Shown here: piece after piece, positions 56,372-64,000 of the stretch
Position numbering within the stretch: position 1 is the stretch's first letter
Layout of the letters: each line of letters starts with the position of its first letter
Assembly (NCBI GenBank): GCA_902540235.1
Contig: CACBLI010000003.1
Span: forward strand, 62,001-126,000
Direction of reading: 5' to 3'
Length of the DNA: 64,000 bases
Origin: an uncultured Pelagibacteraceae bacterium
GTDB taxonomy: Bacteria; Pseudomonadota; Alphaproteobacteria; Pelagibacterales; Pelagibacteraceae
The notes under the pieces: model-generated
Told to the model about the DNA's origin: nothing
Database searches by the model: none
What the model saw: the letters and a program-made list of their open reading frames with translations, nothing else
Made by a program: the position numbers and the translations under genes

Positions 56372-57020
56372 CTATAATTTTAATTTTTCTGCTTGCGCGG
56401 TTAGCAAGTTTTGGGTCGTGTGTTACCATAATTAATGAGGAACCTTCCTCTTTAACATACCTAAATAAAATTTTAGAAATCATATCGGAATTTTCTGTAT
56501 CTAAATTTCCTGTAGGTTCATCAGCTAGAATTAGCTCTGGCTTCATAGCAATAGCTCTCGCGATAGCGACACGTTGTTGTTCTCCTCCAGATAACTGGCT
56601 GGGTAGATTGTTTAGTCGATGTTTTAAGCCAAATCTATCTAAAAGAGATTTTGCTTCTTTCTCAGGATTTTTGAATTTATTTAATTCAAGAATTAAGGTT
56701 ACATTTTCTAGGGCTGTATAATTGGGGATTAGATAAAAAGACTGAAAAATTATACCAATATTTTTTTTTCTGATTTTTGATACTTCGTCTTCACTCAATT
56801 TTGTAATTTCTTTGTCTAGAAAGTATATCTTGCCTGAAGTTGGACGCTCTAAACCACCAATTAACATGATTAAACTTGTTTTTCCTGAACCGCTTTCACC
56901 AACTATTGAAATAGTCTCTTTTTTTTTTGTGGTCAAATTTATATCTTTCAAAATGCTAATATTATCTTTACCAGTTTGGTATTTAAGATTTATTTTTTTT
57001 AATTTAAGAAGAGTGCTCAT
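56355..57020 (-). CDS. ybbA: ABC transporter ATP-binding protein (YbbA-like)
   Basis: This 221-residue ATPase powers the neighbouring FtsX-type permease. Walker A is VGESGSGKTSLIMLIGG near residue 40, the signature is QLSGGEQQRVAIARAIA near 142, and Walker B is LILADEPTGNLDTE near 163. The ATG at 57018-57020 (MSTLLKLKKINLKY) is chosen over an upstream start because it gives the normal family N-terminus. It overlaps the start codon of the opposite-strand tesA-like gene. Confidence 0.95.
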   Translation of the reverse strand: MSTLLKLKKINLKYQTGKDNISILKDINLTTKKKETISIVGESGSGKTSLIMLIGGLERPTSGKIYFLDKEITKLSEDEVSKIRKKNIGIIFQSFYLIPNYTALENVTLILELNKFKNPEKEAKSLLDRFGLKHRLNNLPSQLSGGEQQRVAIARAIAMKPELILADEPTGNLDTENSDMISKILFRYVKEEGSSLIMVTHDPKLANRASRKIKIIDGKIK

Positions 57021-57639
57021 GAACAAAAGTTTTATTATTAAAATAATTATTATCTGTCTACTAACCATTAATGCATATTCACTCGAAAAGGTTGTGTTAT
57101 TTGGTGATAGTTTGATGGCGGGTTATGGTTTATCTGATGCCGATAGTTTACCAGTCGTTTTAGAAGAGAATTTAGAAGCAAAGGGTTATAATATTGAGAT
57201 TGTTGATGGCAGTGTTTCTGGTAGCACATCTTCAGGTGGTTTAAATAGAGCAGATTGGACTTTAACTGAGCCAGATATAGATCTAATAATTTTATGTTTA
57301 GGCGCCAATGACATGTTAAGAGGTATCGAGCCAAAAGAAACAAAAAGCAATTTAGAAAAAATCATAAAAATTGCTGAAGATAAAAATATTGAAATTATTC
57401 TAGCTGGAATGATTGCTCCAACCTCACATGGTTTTACTTATAAAAAAAAGTTTGACAAAATTTTTCCTGATTTAGCCAAAGAATTCAAAATTGAGCTTAT
57501 TCCTTTTTTACTAGAGGGAGTAGCTATGAAGCCTGAATTTAATCAAAGTGATGGCATACATCCAAACGAAAGAGGTACAATAATAATTAGTAGAACCTTA
57601 GAAGAGATAATAATAAAAACTCTAAATAAAAAAAATTAG
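57019..57639 (+). CDS. tesA: TesA-like SGNH esterase/lysophospholipase
   Basis: A 206-residue periplasmic esterase related to TesA and arylesterases. Signal residues 1-20 (MNKSFIIKIIIICLLTINAY). SGNH blocks: VLFGDSLMAGYGL near residue 25 with the nucleophile Ser, the Gly block VDGSVSGSTSSGG, ILCLGANDMLRGIEPKE with Asn near 95, and SDGIHPNERG with the Asp-X-X-His near the end. Orthologues elsewhere also lie divergent from ybbA-ybbP. The ATG overlaps that of ybbA in the sequence CATG. Confidence 0.92.
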   Translation: MNKSFIIKIIIICLLTINAYSLEKVVLFGDSLMAGYGLSDADSLPVVLEENLEAKGYNIEIVDGSVSGSTSSGGLNRADWTLTEPDIDLIILCLGANDMLRGIEPKETKSNLEKIIKIAEDKNIEIILAGMIAPTSHGFTYKKKFDKIFPDLAKEFKIELIPFLLEGVAMKPEFNQSDGIHPNERGTIIISRTLEEIIIKTLNKKN

Positions 57640-57644
57640 TCAAA

Positions 57645-58649
57645 GTGCAAAGAAAACCCTATCACCATTTAGTAGACGGTAGTTTCAGAAATCCTGAGGG
57701 TTCACCTAAAGCTGACCCTAACATTAGATGGTCCTTCAAAATTTTTAATAAAGAAAAAAAGAAACTAGATATGACAGTTCCTAAAGAGCATGTAATTGAA
57801 AAAAAAAAAGTTTTATCAGATCTGAAGAAATATCAAGAAGATGATTATATGGCTTGGATTGGGCATGCAACGTTTTTAATAAAACTTGGTCAAACTACAA
57901 TAATCACTGACCCTGTGTTCTCTAAAAACGCCGGGCCACTTATTTTTGGCCCAAAAAGATTTACAAAACCAGCACTTGAGTTAAATGAAATTCCTAAGAC
58001 AGATATTTTTTTACTTACTCACAATCATTATGACCACCAGGATATGATGACGATAAGAAAATTTCCTTTTAAAAAAGTTAAAGTTTTACTTCCACTAAAA
58101 CTTGGAAAATATTTTAAAAAAAATGGTTATGAAGATGTAAATGAAATGGACTGGTATGGTGAAATTAAAATAAACGAAAGTTTAAAAATTACTCTTTTGC
58201 CTGCTGTTCATTGGTCAAAAAGAAGTCTTACAGATACAAACAAAACCTTATGGGGAAGTTTTTTGATTGAATATAAAGGTAAAAAATTGTTATTTAGTTG
58301 TGATACAGGGGTTGGAAATATCTATAAAGACATAGGTAACAAATACGGTCCAATTGATCTTACATTTATTAATATTGGAGCATACAATTTTTTTCCAATT
58401 ATGCCCTATAAAGATAAATCTGTTTATCATACTAATCCTGAGGAAGCTTTAGAAGTTGCAAAAAATTTAAAGAGTAAAAAAGTAATTGGAATGCATTGGG
58501 GTACTTTTGTTTTATCTTTAGAACCTATAATGGAACCACCAGTAAGATTTAAAGCTAGTGCAGAAAAATATGGTTTTAAAAAAGAAGACACTATTATTTA
58601 CAAAATAGGTGAGTTTGGCTTATTAAAGAAACTACTTAATTATAATTAA
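57645..58649 (+). CDS. Metallo-beta-lactamase-fold hydrolase (NAPE-PLD-like)
   Basis: A 334-residue metal-dependent hydrolase. It has WIGHATFLIKLGQTTIITDP near residue 66 and the metal motif LLTHNHYDHQDMMTIRKF near 123, with later ligands in LPAVHWSKRS, SCDTGVGNI and IGMHWGTFVL. This order is that of the N-acylphosphatidylethanolamine phospholipase D branch, acting on phospholipids, but bacterial members are mostly untested. GTG start at 57645, six bases after tesA; both may concern lipids. Confidence 0.9.
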   Translation: MQRKPYHHLVDGSFRNPEGSPKADPNIRWSFKIFNKEKKKLDMTVPKEHVIEKKKVLSDLKKYQEDDYMAWIGHATFLIKLGQTTIITDPVFSKNAGPLIFGPKRFTKPALELNEIPKTDIFLLTHNHYDHQDMMTIRKFPFKKVKVLLPLKLGKYFKKNGYEDVNEMDWYGEIKINESLKITLLPAVHWSKRSLTDTNKTLWGSFLIEYKGKKLLFSCDTGVGNIYKDIGNKYGPIDLTFINIGAYNFFPIMPYKDKSVYHTNPEEALEVAKNLKSKKVIGMHWGTFVLSLEPIMEPPVRFKASAEKYGFKKEDTIIYKIGEFGLLKKLLNYN

Positions 58650-58909
58650 TTATCTAATAATTTTTTTTTTGCTTTTTCAAATTCTTCTTGGGTTAAAACC
58701 CCATCTTTTAAAAGTTGGTCTAGTTTTTGAATTTCATCACTAAGTTTATTTTCCTCATTCAAGGTCTCCTCAATTTTTTCAGTCTCAATGTTTTCATTTG
58801 TTTTATTTGCACTTTTAGCACTAAAACCTTTCATGATGGCTGTAGCACCTAAATATAAAACAAAACCAAGAATTGGTATCACTAAAGCAAAAAAAATTAT
58901 TTTTTCCAT
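58646..58909 (-). CDS. SHOCT-domain membrane protein
   Basis: An 87-residue protein with an N-terminal membrane helix (residues 3-25) and a C-terminal SHOCT motif, LDQLLKDGVLTQEEFEKAKK near residue 63, ending KLLDN. The short helical SHOCT segment is thought to mediate oligomerisation. Its stop overlaps the metallo-hydrolase tail by four bases; it lies three bases after the next upstream gene. Confidence 0.85.
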   Translation of the reverse strand: MEKIIFFALVIPILGFVLYLGATAIMKGFSAKSANKTNENIETEKIEETLNEENKLSDEIQKLDQLLKDGVLTQEEFEKAKKKLLDN

Positions 58910-58912
58910 AGA

Positions 58913-59116
58913 TTAATCCTCATCTTCCTCACGCCAATTTTTTTCATACATTAACCAAGCTGCGTATATAACTGAAAATGTGCCAACTATCATACCATAA
59001 TCGTATCCAGTTTGTCGGTCATATAAATACCAACCTAGTTGGGTTGCTCCTATAGGCGGAACAGTAAGTATCATCATTAAAATTGCTATTCGATAAGGGT
59101 ATTTTGGTTTTTTCAT
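58913..59116 (-). CDS. Small two-helix membrane protein, unknown function
   Basis: A 67-residue protein with a basic N-terminus (MKKPKYPYR), two predicted helices (about residues 9-30 and 39-58) and a very acidic end (NWREEDED). I do not recognise a family. It precedes the SHOCT gene by three bases, so the two are likely co-expressed. The 99 bases between it and folD hold only A+T-rich sequence with no clear signal. Confidence 0.7.
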   Translation of the reverse strand: MKKPKYPYRIAILMMILTVPPIGATQLGWYLYDRQTGYDYGMIVGTFSVIYAAWLMYEKNWREEDED

Positions 59117-59215
59117 TAAATTATTTTAATTTTTTTAAAAAAATAAACAATTACAAATCTTAATTTTAAACAGATTTAATGTTTAATACTTTATTGTCGC
59201 TTTTTTGATATTTTG

Positions 59216-60061
59216 CTATTTCTGGAATCTTTTAAAACAAGTTACCGTGTTCTTCAATAAGCAAGCAATTGTCATAGGTCCAACACCGCCTGGTACTGGA
59301 GTTAATGCCTTTGCATTTTTTGAAACTTCTTCAAATGCTACATCTCCAACTATTCCATTATCTGTTTTATTAATTCCTACATCAATAACAATTGTATCTT
59401 TTTTTACCCAATCTCCCTTAACAAGTTCTGGGATACCCACTGCTGCAACAATAATATCTGCCTCTAAACATTCTGCTTTTAAATCTTTTGTTTTTGAATG
59501 AGTAATTGTTACTGTGCAATTTTCTTTCAAAAGAAGCTGAGCCATTGGTTTACCATTTAAATTTGACCTACCAATGATAACTGCCTTTTTTCCACTTAAA
59601 TTTGGTTCAACCTTTTTAATAAGCAAATAACATCCTAAAGGAGTACATGGCACTGGACTTTCATAACCAGATGAGAGATTTCCAACATTCATTGGGTGAA
59701 AACCATCAACATCTTTTGAGGGAACAATCGTTTCTATTACCTTTTTTTTATCAATATGTTTTGGTAAAGGTAGCTGAACTAAAATTCCTGAGACTGTTTC
59801 GTCATTATTTAGCTCGTTAATCTTATCTAGTATGACTTTTTCCTCAACAGAGTCTGGATACTTAACCACATCTGATTTTAATCCAACTTCATTTGCAGAC
59901 TTCTCTTTGTTTCTTACATAAATTTGACTAGGTGTTAAGTCGCCTATTAAAATTACCGTTAAGCCTGGAACTTTATTGTATTTAGCTTTTAGGTCAGAGA
60001 CTTCTTTTTTAAGCTCCCCTCTAAGTTCTGCAGCAATTTTCTTTCCGTCAATTAAAATCAT
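59216..60061 (-). CDS. folD: Methylenetetrahydrofolate dehydrogenase/cyclohydrolase
   Basis: FolD interconverts 5,10-methylene-THF and 10-formyl-THF with NADP. The 281-residue protein has the catalytic lysine in SQIYVRNKEKSANEVG near residue 50, VQLPLPKHID near 97, the NADP loop IGRSNLNGKPMAQLL near 163 and PVPGGVGPMTIACLLKNT near the end. The enzyme is useful for one-carbon units liberated when DmdA methylates THF; that link is inference. It starts three bases after the YggT gene. Confidence 0.97.
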   Translation of the reverse strand: MILIDGKKIAAELRGELKKEVSDLKAKYNKVPGLTVILIGDLTPSQIYVRNKEKSANEVGLKSDVVKYPDSVEEKVILDKINELNNDETVSGILVQLPLPKHIDKKKVIETIVPSKDVDGFHPMNVGNLSSGYESPVPCTPLGCYLLIKKVEPNLSGKKAVIIGRSNLNGKPMAQLLLKENCTVTITHSKTKDLKAECLEADIIVAAVGIPELVKGDWVKKDTIVIDVGINKTDNGIVGDVAFEEVSKNAKALTPVPGGVGPMTIACLLKNTVTCFKRFQK

Positions 60062-60064
60062 AAT

Positions 60065-60355
60065 TTAAAAAATTATAGGTGCAATGTAGAGCTTCATACA
60101 CATTTCTATAAACCAAATCAATAAAAGTAAAATGATTGGAGAAATATCTAAAGAACCTAAATTAGGTAAAAAACGTCTAATTTTATTTAAAATTGGGTCT
60201 GTTAGACGATAAGTAAACTCTAAAATCGAATAAACAAACCTATTTTGTGTATTTAAAATATTAAATGCAATCAACCAACTTATTATTACATTGGCTATAA
60301 CGACATATGAGTAAAGTTTAAGTATTTGTAGAACCAAATAAAAAATCGCAATCAT
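60065..60355 (-). CDS. YggT family membrane protein
   Basis: A 96-residue protein with two to three helices. YVVIANVIISWLIAFN near residue 16, RLTDPILNKIRRFLPNLGSL near 50 and DISPIILLLLIWF fit YggT/Ycf19. The family is linked to osmotic stress or cell-division membrane roles. It overlaps the MscS gene by four bases, and that partnership suggests an osmotic function. Confidence 0.88.
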   Translation of the reverse strand: MIAIFYLVLQILKLYSYVVIANVIISWLIAFNILNTQNRFVYSILEFTYRLTDPILNKIRRFLPNLGSLDISPIILLLLIWFIEMCMKLYIAPIIF

Positions 60356-61437
60356 TTTTTTTCAATATAAATTGAAGAACTTGGGAAAGCAAAAGATGCT
60401 TTATTACTCTCTACAATTTGTTTGATTGCAATAGCTAGCCTCTCTTTTACTGAAAGCCACTCATTCCAGCTATTTGTTTTTGTGAAACAACGAACATACA
60501 TATCAATTGAGCTATCTGAAAATTTGTCCACCCTTACAGCAATTCCTATATTTACGTCAAAATCCTCACTTTTATTAATATGATCCTCTATTTGATTTCT
60601 AATTGTTTTTAATTGATCAACAGTAGTGTCGTATTGAAGAGTGATTATCCAACTTATTAACCAATTAGAAGTTTCACTTACATTTACAACTGCATTTTCA
60701 GCAAATTGAAAATTTGGAATAATCGCTAATGATTTATCAAATTTTCTTATTGTTGTTGATCTAAAACCAATTTTTTCAACTATACCCTCGATAATTCCAT
60801 CGACAGAAATCCAGTCACCTATTTTAAATCTTTTTTCCACCAGAACTAAAATTCCAGAAATCAAATTTTTAAATAAGTCTTGGGCACCTAAAGCCACTGC
60901 TACTCCAAATAAGCCTAATCCTGCAATAATAGGGCCTATTTTAATTCCCCATAATTCCAAAACTGCAGCAAGTCCTAAAATGAAAATTAATATTTTTAAG
61001 GATTTTATAATCCATCCAATTAATTCTTTTGTTAAAAGTTTATCTAAACCACTTAAAATATAAGAAACAGGTTCAATAATTTGATGAATTACCCAAAAAA
61101 TAAGAATGGTGATCAAAGTCCTGTTTATAGTATCCACAACTTCTCTTCCTTCTGTAGAAAAAGTCATATAATAGCTTGCAATAAAAAAACCTATAACTAT
61201 TGGAGTAAATTTAGCTGGCCCATCTAATGCAGATACAAAAGTATCGTCCAGCTTATTTGTTGTTCTTTTTGAAATGACCTCTAGTTTCTTTATTATGAGT
61301 TTACTTATCAATCCTCTAAAAATAAGAAATATTAAAAAAATTCCAATTCCAATTAATATTTGGAAGATATCAACACCTAAAATACCTTTATTCCAAACAG
61401 ACAGAAAAATATCAGAAAAATTATTTATTATTTCCAT
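60352..61437 (-). CDS. Small-conductance mechanosensitive channel (MscS family)
   Basis: A 361-residue channel with N-terminal helices near 27-47, 82-100, 113-135 and 148-165. The pore/beta domain has GLGLFGVAVALGAQDLFKNL near residue 180 (TM3) and RFKIGDWISVDGIIEG near 208, then RSTTIRKFDKSLAIIPN. It lets small osmolytes out on hypo-osmotic shock. It follows hemD by two bases and overlaps yggT. Confidence 0.93.
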   Translation of the reverse strand: MEIINNFSDIFLSVWNKGILGVDIFQILIGIGIFLIFLIFRGLISKLIIKKLEVISKRTTNKLDDTFVSALDGPAKFTPIVIGFFIASYYMTFSTEGREVVDTINRTLITILIFWVIHQIIEPVSYILSGLDKLLTKELIGWIIKSLKILIFILGLAAVLELWGIKIGPIIAGLGLFGVAVALGAQDLFKNLISGILVLVEKRFKIGDWISVDGIIEGIVEKIGFRSTTIRKFDKSLAIIPNFQFAENAVVNVSETSNWLISWIITLQYDTTVDQLKTIRNQIEDHINKSEDFDVNIGIAVRVDKFSDSSIDMYVRCFTKTNSWNEWLSVKERLAIAIKQIVESNKASFAFPSSSIYIEKK

Positions 61438-61439
61438 AA

Positions 61440-62138
61440 TTAAATTTTATATAACAAAAACTCCTCTTCTCCAGGGTTAAAAAGAAAAATCTTTTTCCAC
61501 TTAATTTCGTTTAATATTGATGAGGTTTTTTCACCAATACACATTAAATTAACATTCATCCACTGGCCATCCAATTGATGAACTTTTATAAAATTTAGAA
61601 AACTAGATGCACTATTCTGTGAATAAACATAAACTATATCAGGGATATTAAGTTTTAAATCATCAACAAATTTTTTATCAAATTTTTGAATGTGGTTGGT
61701 TCGGTAGTTAATTACCCTTTTAACATTATATCCCTCATTTATTAGCTGTTCATCGAGATTAGCTGATACAATTTCTCCACTAAAGTAAATTAGTTTTCCA
61801 TTTTTTTTATCAAAATTTTGTAAAATTAATTCTTTTAAATTTTCCACATTGCCACTGGCGGATATAACATTTTGAAAACCCAAACTTCTTGTTTTTTTTT
61901 CAGTTGCACTTCCAACACAAAAACATAATGTTTTTTTATCAATTTCTTTTGTATCTAAATATTTGACTGCATTGGCACTGGTAAAGATAATACTTTTAAA
62001 TTCTGAGAAATTTATTTCACCATAATTTAATTTCTCAACATTTAATAATGGGAGATGAGAAACTTGATGACCCAACGATTTGAACCTTACTATCATCTCT
62101 GAACAATCTTCCAATGGTCTAGTTAATAAAATATGCAT
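61440..62138 (-). CDS. hemD: Uroporphyrinogen-III synthase
   Basis: HemD closes hydroxymethylbilane to uroporphyrinogen III. HemD is poorly conserved; this 232-residue protein begins MHILLTRPLEDCSEMIVRF with the Arg-Pro start, has FTSANAVKYL near residue 53 and CFCVGSATEKKTRSLGF near 72, and a second domain with YVYSQNSASSFLNFI and CIGEKTSSIL. Position directly after hemC, separated by one base, secures the call. Confidence 0.9.
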   Translation of the reverse strand: MHILLTRPLEDCSEMIVRFKSLGHQVSHLPLLNVEKLNYGEINFSEFKSIIFTSANAVKYLDTKEIDKKTLCFCVGSATEKKTRSLGFQNVISASGNVENLKELILQNFDKKNGKLIYFSGEIVSANLDEQLINEGYNVKRVINYRTNHIQKFDKKFVDDLKLNIPDIVYVYSQNSASSFLNFIKVHQLDGQWMNVNLMCIGEKTSSILNEIKWKKIFLFNPGEEEFLLYKI

Positions 62139-62139
62139 A

Positions 62140-63057
62140 CTATTTTTTATAAGAGTTATTCGATTTCGTTTTCAAACTTTGACCTACTTCGATACCAAGT
62201 TGTTTAAATTTATTTAAAGTGCTTGTTTTTTTTTCGTAAAATCTAACCGTGCCATCTAAAGAAAATAGTTCTGCCTCTAAAATAATCTTGTCTTTATCAA
62301 TTGTAGCATGAGCTCCTACTGCAGTTTCGCAATCACCCTCTAAAACTTTTAAAATGTTTCTTTCTGCATGTGCTCTTTTATAAGTTTCATTATGATTAAT
62401 CTTTTTTAAAATCGAAATAATTTTGTTATCTTTTTCTCTACACTGCAAAGCTATTATTCCTTGCCCTGCGCTCGGGATAATCTTGTTAATAGAAAAAATT
62501 TCAGAAATTTCATTGTCTAAATTTAGGCATTTAATTCCTGCATAAGATAGAACAATTGCATCATAAGCACCTTCTTTGAGTTTTTTAATTCTTGTATCGA
62601 TATTTCCTCTTATGAGCTTGCAGACAATATCAGGTCTAATTTTTTTAATTTGAAATTCTCGTCTATATGATGAAGTTCCTACAATTGATTTTAATTTAAG
62701 TTCGCTAAATTTTTTCTTGTCTAAAGATAACAAAATTTCTCTTGGATCATTTCTTTCTAAGAACGTCTCAGTCATAAGTCCTTTAGACTCTAAAGTCGGC
62801 ATATCTTTAAGTGCATGAATAGCTATATCAATATTTTTATTAAGTAATTCTTTTTCTATATTACTTGAAAATAAACCTTTCCCTCCAAACTCAGATAACC
62901 TTTTGTCTTTTACTAAATCACCTTTTGTGGTTATTGTTTTAATTACAATATCTTCATCTTTTAGATCAGTATTTTTGATAATTTTATCTCTAGCCATTTG
63001 AGCATAAAACAATGCTAGTTTACTGCCCCTGGAGCCAATTATAATTTCTTTACTCAT
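62140..63057 (-). CDS. hemC: Hydroxymethylbilane synthase
   Basis: HemC polymerises four porphobilinogens. The 305-residue protein has GSRGSKLALFYAQMARD at its start, IAIHALKDMPTLESKG near residue 76, SYRREFQIKKIRPD near 125 and GDCETAVGAHATI, whose Cys near residue 243 carries the dipyrromethane cofactor. It is followed by hemD and divergent from tsaD across 56 bases, an arrangement common in alphaproteobacteria. Confidence 0.97.
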   Translation of the reverse strand: MSKEIIIGSRGSKLALFYAQMARDKIIKNTDLKDEDIVIKTITTKGDLVKDKRLSEFGGKGLFSSNIEKELLNKNIDIAIHALKDMPTLESKGLMTETFLERNDPREILLSLDKKKFSELKLKSIVGTSSYRREFQIKKIRPDIVCKLIRGNIDTRIKKLKEGAYDAIVLSYAGIKCLNLDNEISEIFSINKIIPSAGQGIIALQCREKDNKIISILKKINHNETYKRAHAERNILKVLEGDCETAVGAHATIDKDKIILEAELFSLDGTVRFYEKKTSTLNKFKQLGIEVGQSLKTKSNNSYKK

Positions 63058-63113
63058 GAATAAATTTATTTCTTTCTTGTATTAGGATTGTACAATTAAT
63101 AAAAACTATTTGA

Positions 63114-64000
63114 ATGATTAAAAAACCCTTAATTCTTGGAATAGAGTCTAGCTGTGATGAAACAGCTGCATCTTTAGTTACTGAAAATCATGAAGGAAAA
63201 CCTGTAGTTTTATCAAATATAGTATCGAGCCAAACTGACATACATAAAGAATTTGGGGGAGTAGTGCCAGAACTTGCTGCTCGATCACATATTGAAAAAA
63301 TAGATTGGATCGTAAAGAAAGCAATTGATGAAAGTGAAAAAAAAATTGACGAAATTGACGCTGTTGCTTCAACAGCGGGACCAGGGCTAGTTGTTTGTCT
63401 TTCAGTAGGTCTAAGTTTTGGTAAGGCTCTAGCAAAATCATTAGGTAAACCATTCATTGCAGTCAATCATCTTGAGGGTCATGCATTGAGTCCAAAAATT
63501 AGCTCTCAATTAGACTATCCATATTTACTTTTGTTAATTTCTGGCGGGCATTCACAATTTTTAAATGTCATTAATTTTGGAAAATATAAAAGGTTAGGAA
63601 CAACAATAGATGATGCTTTAGGTGAGGCTTTTGATAAAACAGCAAAACTTTTAGGAATCGAATTTCCGGGTGGGCCTAAAATTGAAGTTTTAGCTCAAAG
63701 AGGTGACCCAAATAAATTCGATTTACCAAAACCAATACTTAACAAAGGGGGTTGCAATTTATCTTTTGCAGGACTTAAAACTGCAGTTTTGAAAATATCA
63801 AAAAATATCAAAAACGAACAAGATAAGTTTGATCTTGCAGCATCCTTCCAGAAAACGATTGAAAAAATATTATATAAAAAAACTAAAATTGCATTTGATG
63901 CATACGAGAAACAATCGAGTCCGAAAAAAAAAGTATTAGTTGTTGCTGGAGGTGTGGCGGCAAATAAGAATATAAGGAACATGCTAAAAGATTTATGTGT
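63114..64000 (+). CDS. tsaD: tRNA threonylcarbamoyltransferase TsaD, N-terminal part (runs off the window)
   Basis: TsaD installs the threonylcarbamoyl group of t6A37 in tRNA. The frame starts with ATG at 63114-63116 (MIKKPLILGIESSCDETAAS) and stays open to the end (about 295 codons). Visible are the metal-binding NHLEGHALSP near residue 119, LLLISGGHSQFLNVI near 137 and GTTIDDALGEAFDKTAKLLG. It is divergent from hemC with a 56-base gap. The C-terminal Asp-containing motif lies beyond the window. Confidence 0.95.
   Translation, partial: MIKKPLILGIESSCDETAASLVTENHEGKPVVLSNIVSSQTDIHKEFGGVVPELAARSHIEKIDWIVKKAIDESEKKIDEIDAVASTAGPGLVVCLSVGLSFGKALAKSLGKPFIAVNHLEGHALSPKISSQLDYPYLLLLISGGHSQFLNVINFGKYKRLGTTIDDALGEAFDKTAKLLGIEFPGGPKIEVLAQRGDPNKFDLPKPILNKGGCNLSFAGLKTAVLKISKNIKNEQDKFDLAASFQKTIEKILYKKTKIAFDAYEKQSSPKKKVLVVAGGVAANKNIRNMLKDLC

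Noticed and set aside
56812..57018. An N-terminal extension of the TesA-like protein into the ATPase gene.
   Set aside because: The added ~69 residues have no family similarity and would precede the signal peptide; they are the antisense shadow of ybbA.
59117..59215. Possible terminator or RNA in the 99-base gap after folD.
   Set aside because: Only a short A-T stem (AAACA...TGTTT) without a T-run can be seen; not distinguishable from background composition.
63178..63982. Minus-strand frames of 91-95 codons at the right end.
   Set aside because: They lie opposite the conserved tsaD coding sequence and have no recognisable protein features.

Overview
The window looks like a piece of a SAR11-type alphaproteobacterial chromosome (Candidatus Pelagibacter or a close relative). 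I infer this from the very A+T-rich sequence with lysine, asparagine and isoleucine-rich proteins, intergenic gaps of usually 0-20 bases with many ATGA-type and tail-to-tail overlaps, and a gene set and order typical of that group: TCA cycle genes beside a DMSP demethylation cluster, TRAP transport with hydroxyacid oxidases, DUF2794, and HspQ/YciB/Ccm. No tRNA, rRNA, CRISPR array, insertion sequence or phage gene is visible, and no stretch longer than about 160 bases lacks a gene.

Region 1 (1-20,313, minus strand) is one uninterrupted run of 20 same-strand genes. In reading order it is ffh, rpsP, trmD, rplS, leuC, leuD, leuB, dmdC-like, dmdB-like, dmdA, asd, sdhC, sdhD, sdhA, sdhB, mmsA, mdh, sucC, sucD and the 5' part of sucA. 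It joins translation and protein-targeting genes, leucine synthesis, DMSP demethylation with methylmercaptopropionate breakdown, and the second half of the TCA cycle. rimM is absent from its usual place between rpsP and trmD. A 160-base gap in front of ffh encodes a strongly structured leader RNA.

Region 2 (20,475-24,529) holds dapF and ftsY, a secreted unknown protein, an alpha/beta hydrolase and an EamA permease. Region 3 (24,550-35,216, minus) appears to be an organic-acid uptake and oxidation module: a TakP-like TRAP transporter (binding protein, terminator, small and large membrane subunits), an amidase, a 2-hydroxyacid dehydrogenase, a GlcD/D-lactate-type FAD oxidase, an aminotransferase and two tandem L-lactate/glycolate-type FMN oxidases.

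Region 4 (35,229-39,990, minus) has a PagL-like lipid A deacylase and the cytochrome c maturation run ccmC-D-E-F-G-H, preceded by a good promoter whose predicted transcript starts with a long hairpin. Region 5 (40,025-45,803) contains hspQ, yciB, a DUF2794 gene, a BAX-inhibitor-1 protein, an aldo/keto reductase, an IalB-like protein, argG and a PsiE-like membrane pair.

Region 6 (45,810-53,823) is the most unusual part. It has a photolyase-family protein whose FAD domain comes first, a CryB/PhrB-type photolyase-related protein apparently lacking two of the four iron-sulfur cysteines, a 43-residue DUF2256 zinc-ribbon gene, a DUF4174-like protein, an SDR-fold protein without the catalytic tyrosine, and fasciclin, FG-GAP/UnbV and PQQ-sugar-dehydrogenase-like secreted proteins. 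I read it as a light/oxidative-damage related block of partly unknown function.

Region 7 (53,834-64,000) has an FtsX-type ABC exporter (permease and ATPase) divergent from a TesA-like esterase with overlapping start codons, an NAPE-PLD-like metallo-hydrolase, small membrane proteins, folD, yggT, an MscS channel, hemD, hemC and the 5' part of tsaD, which runs off the window.
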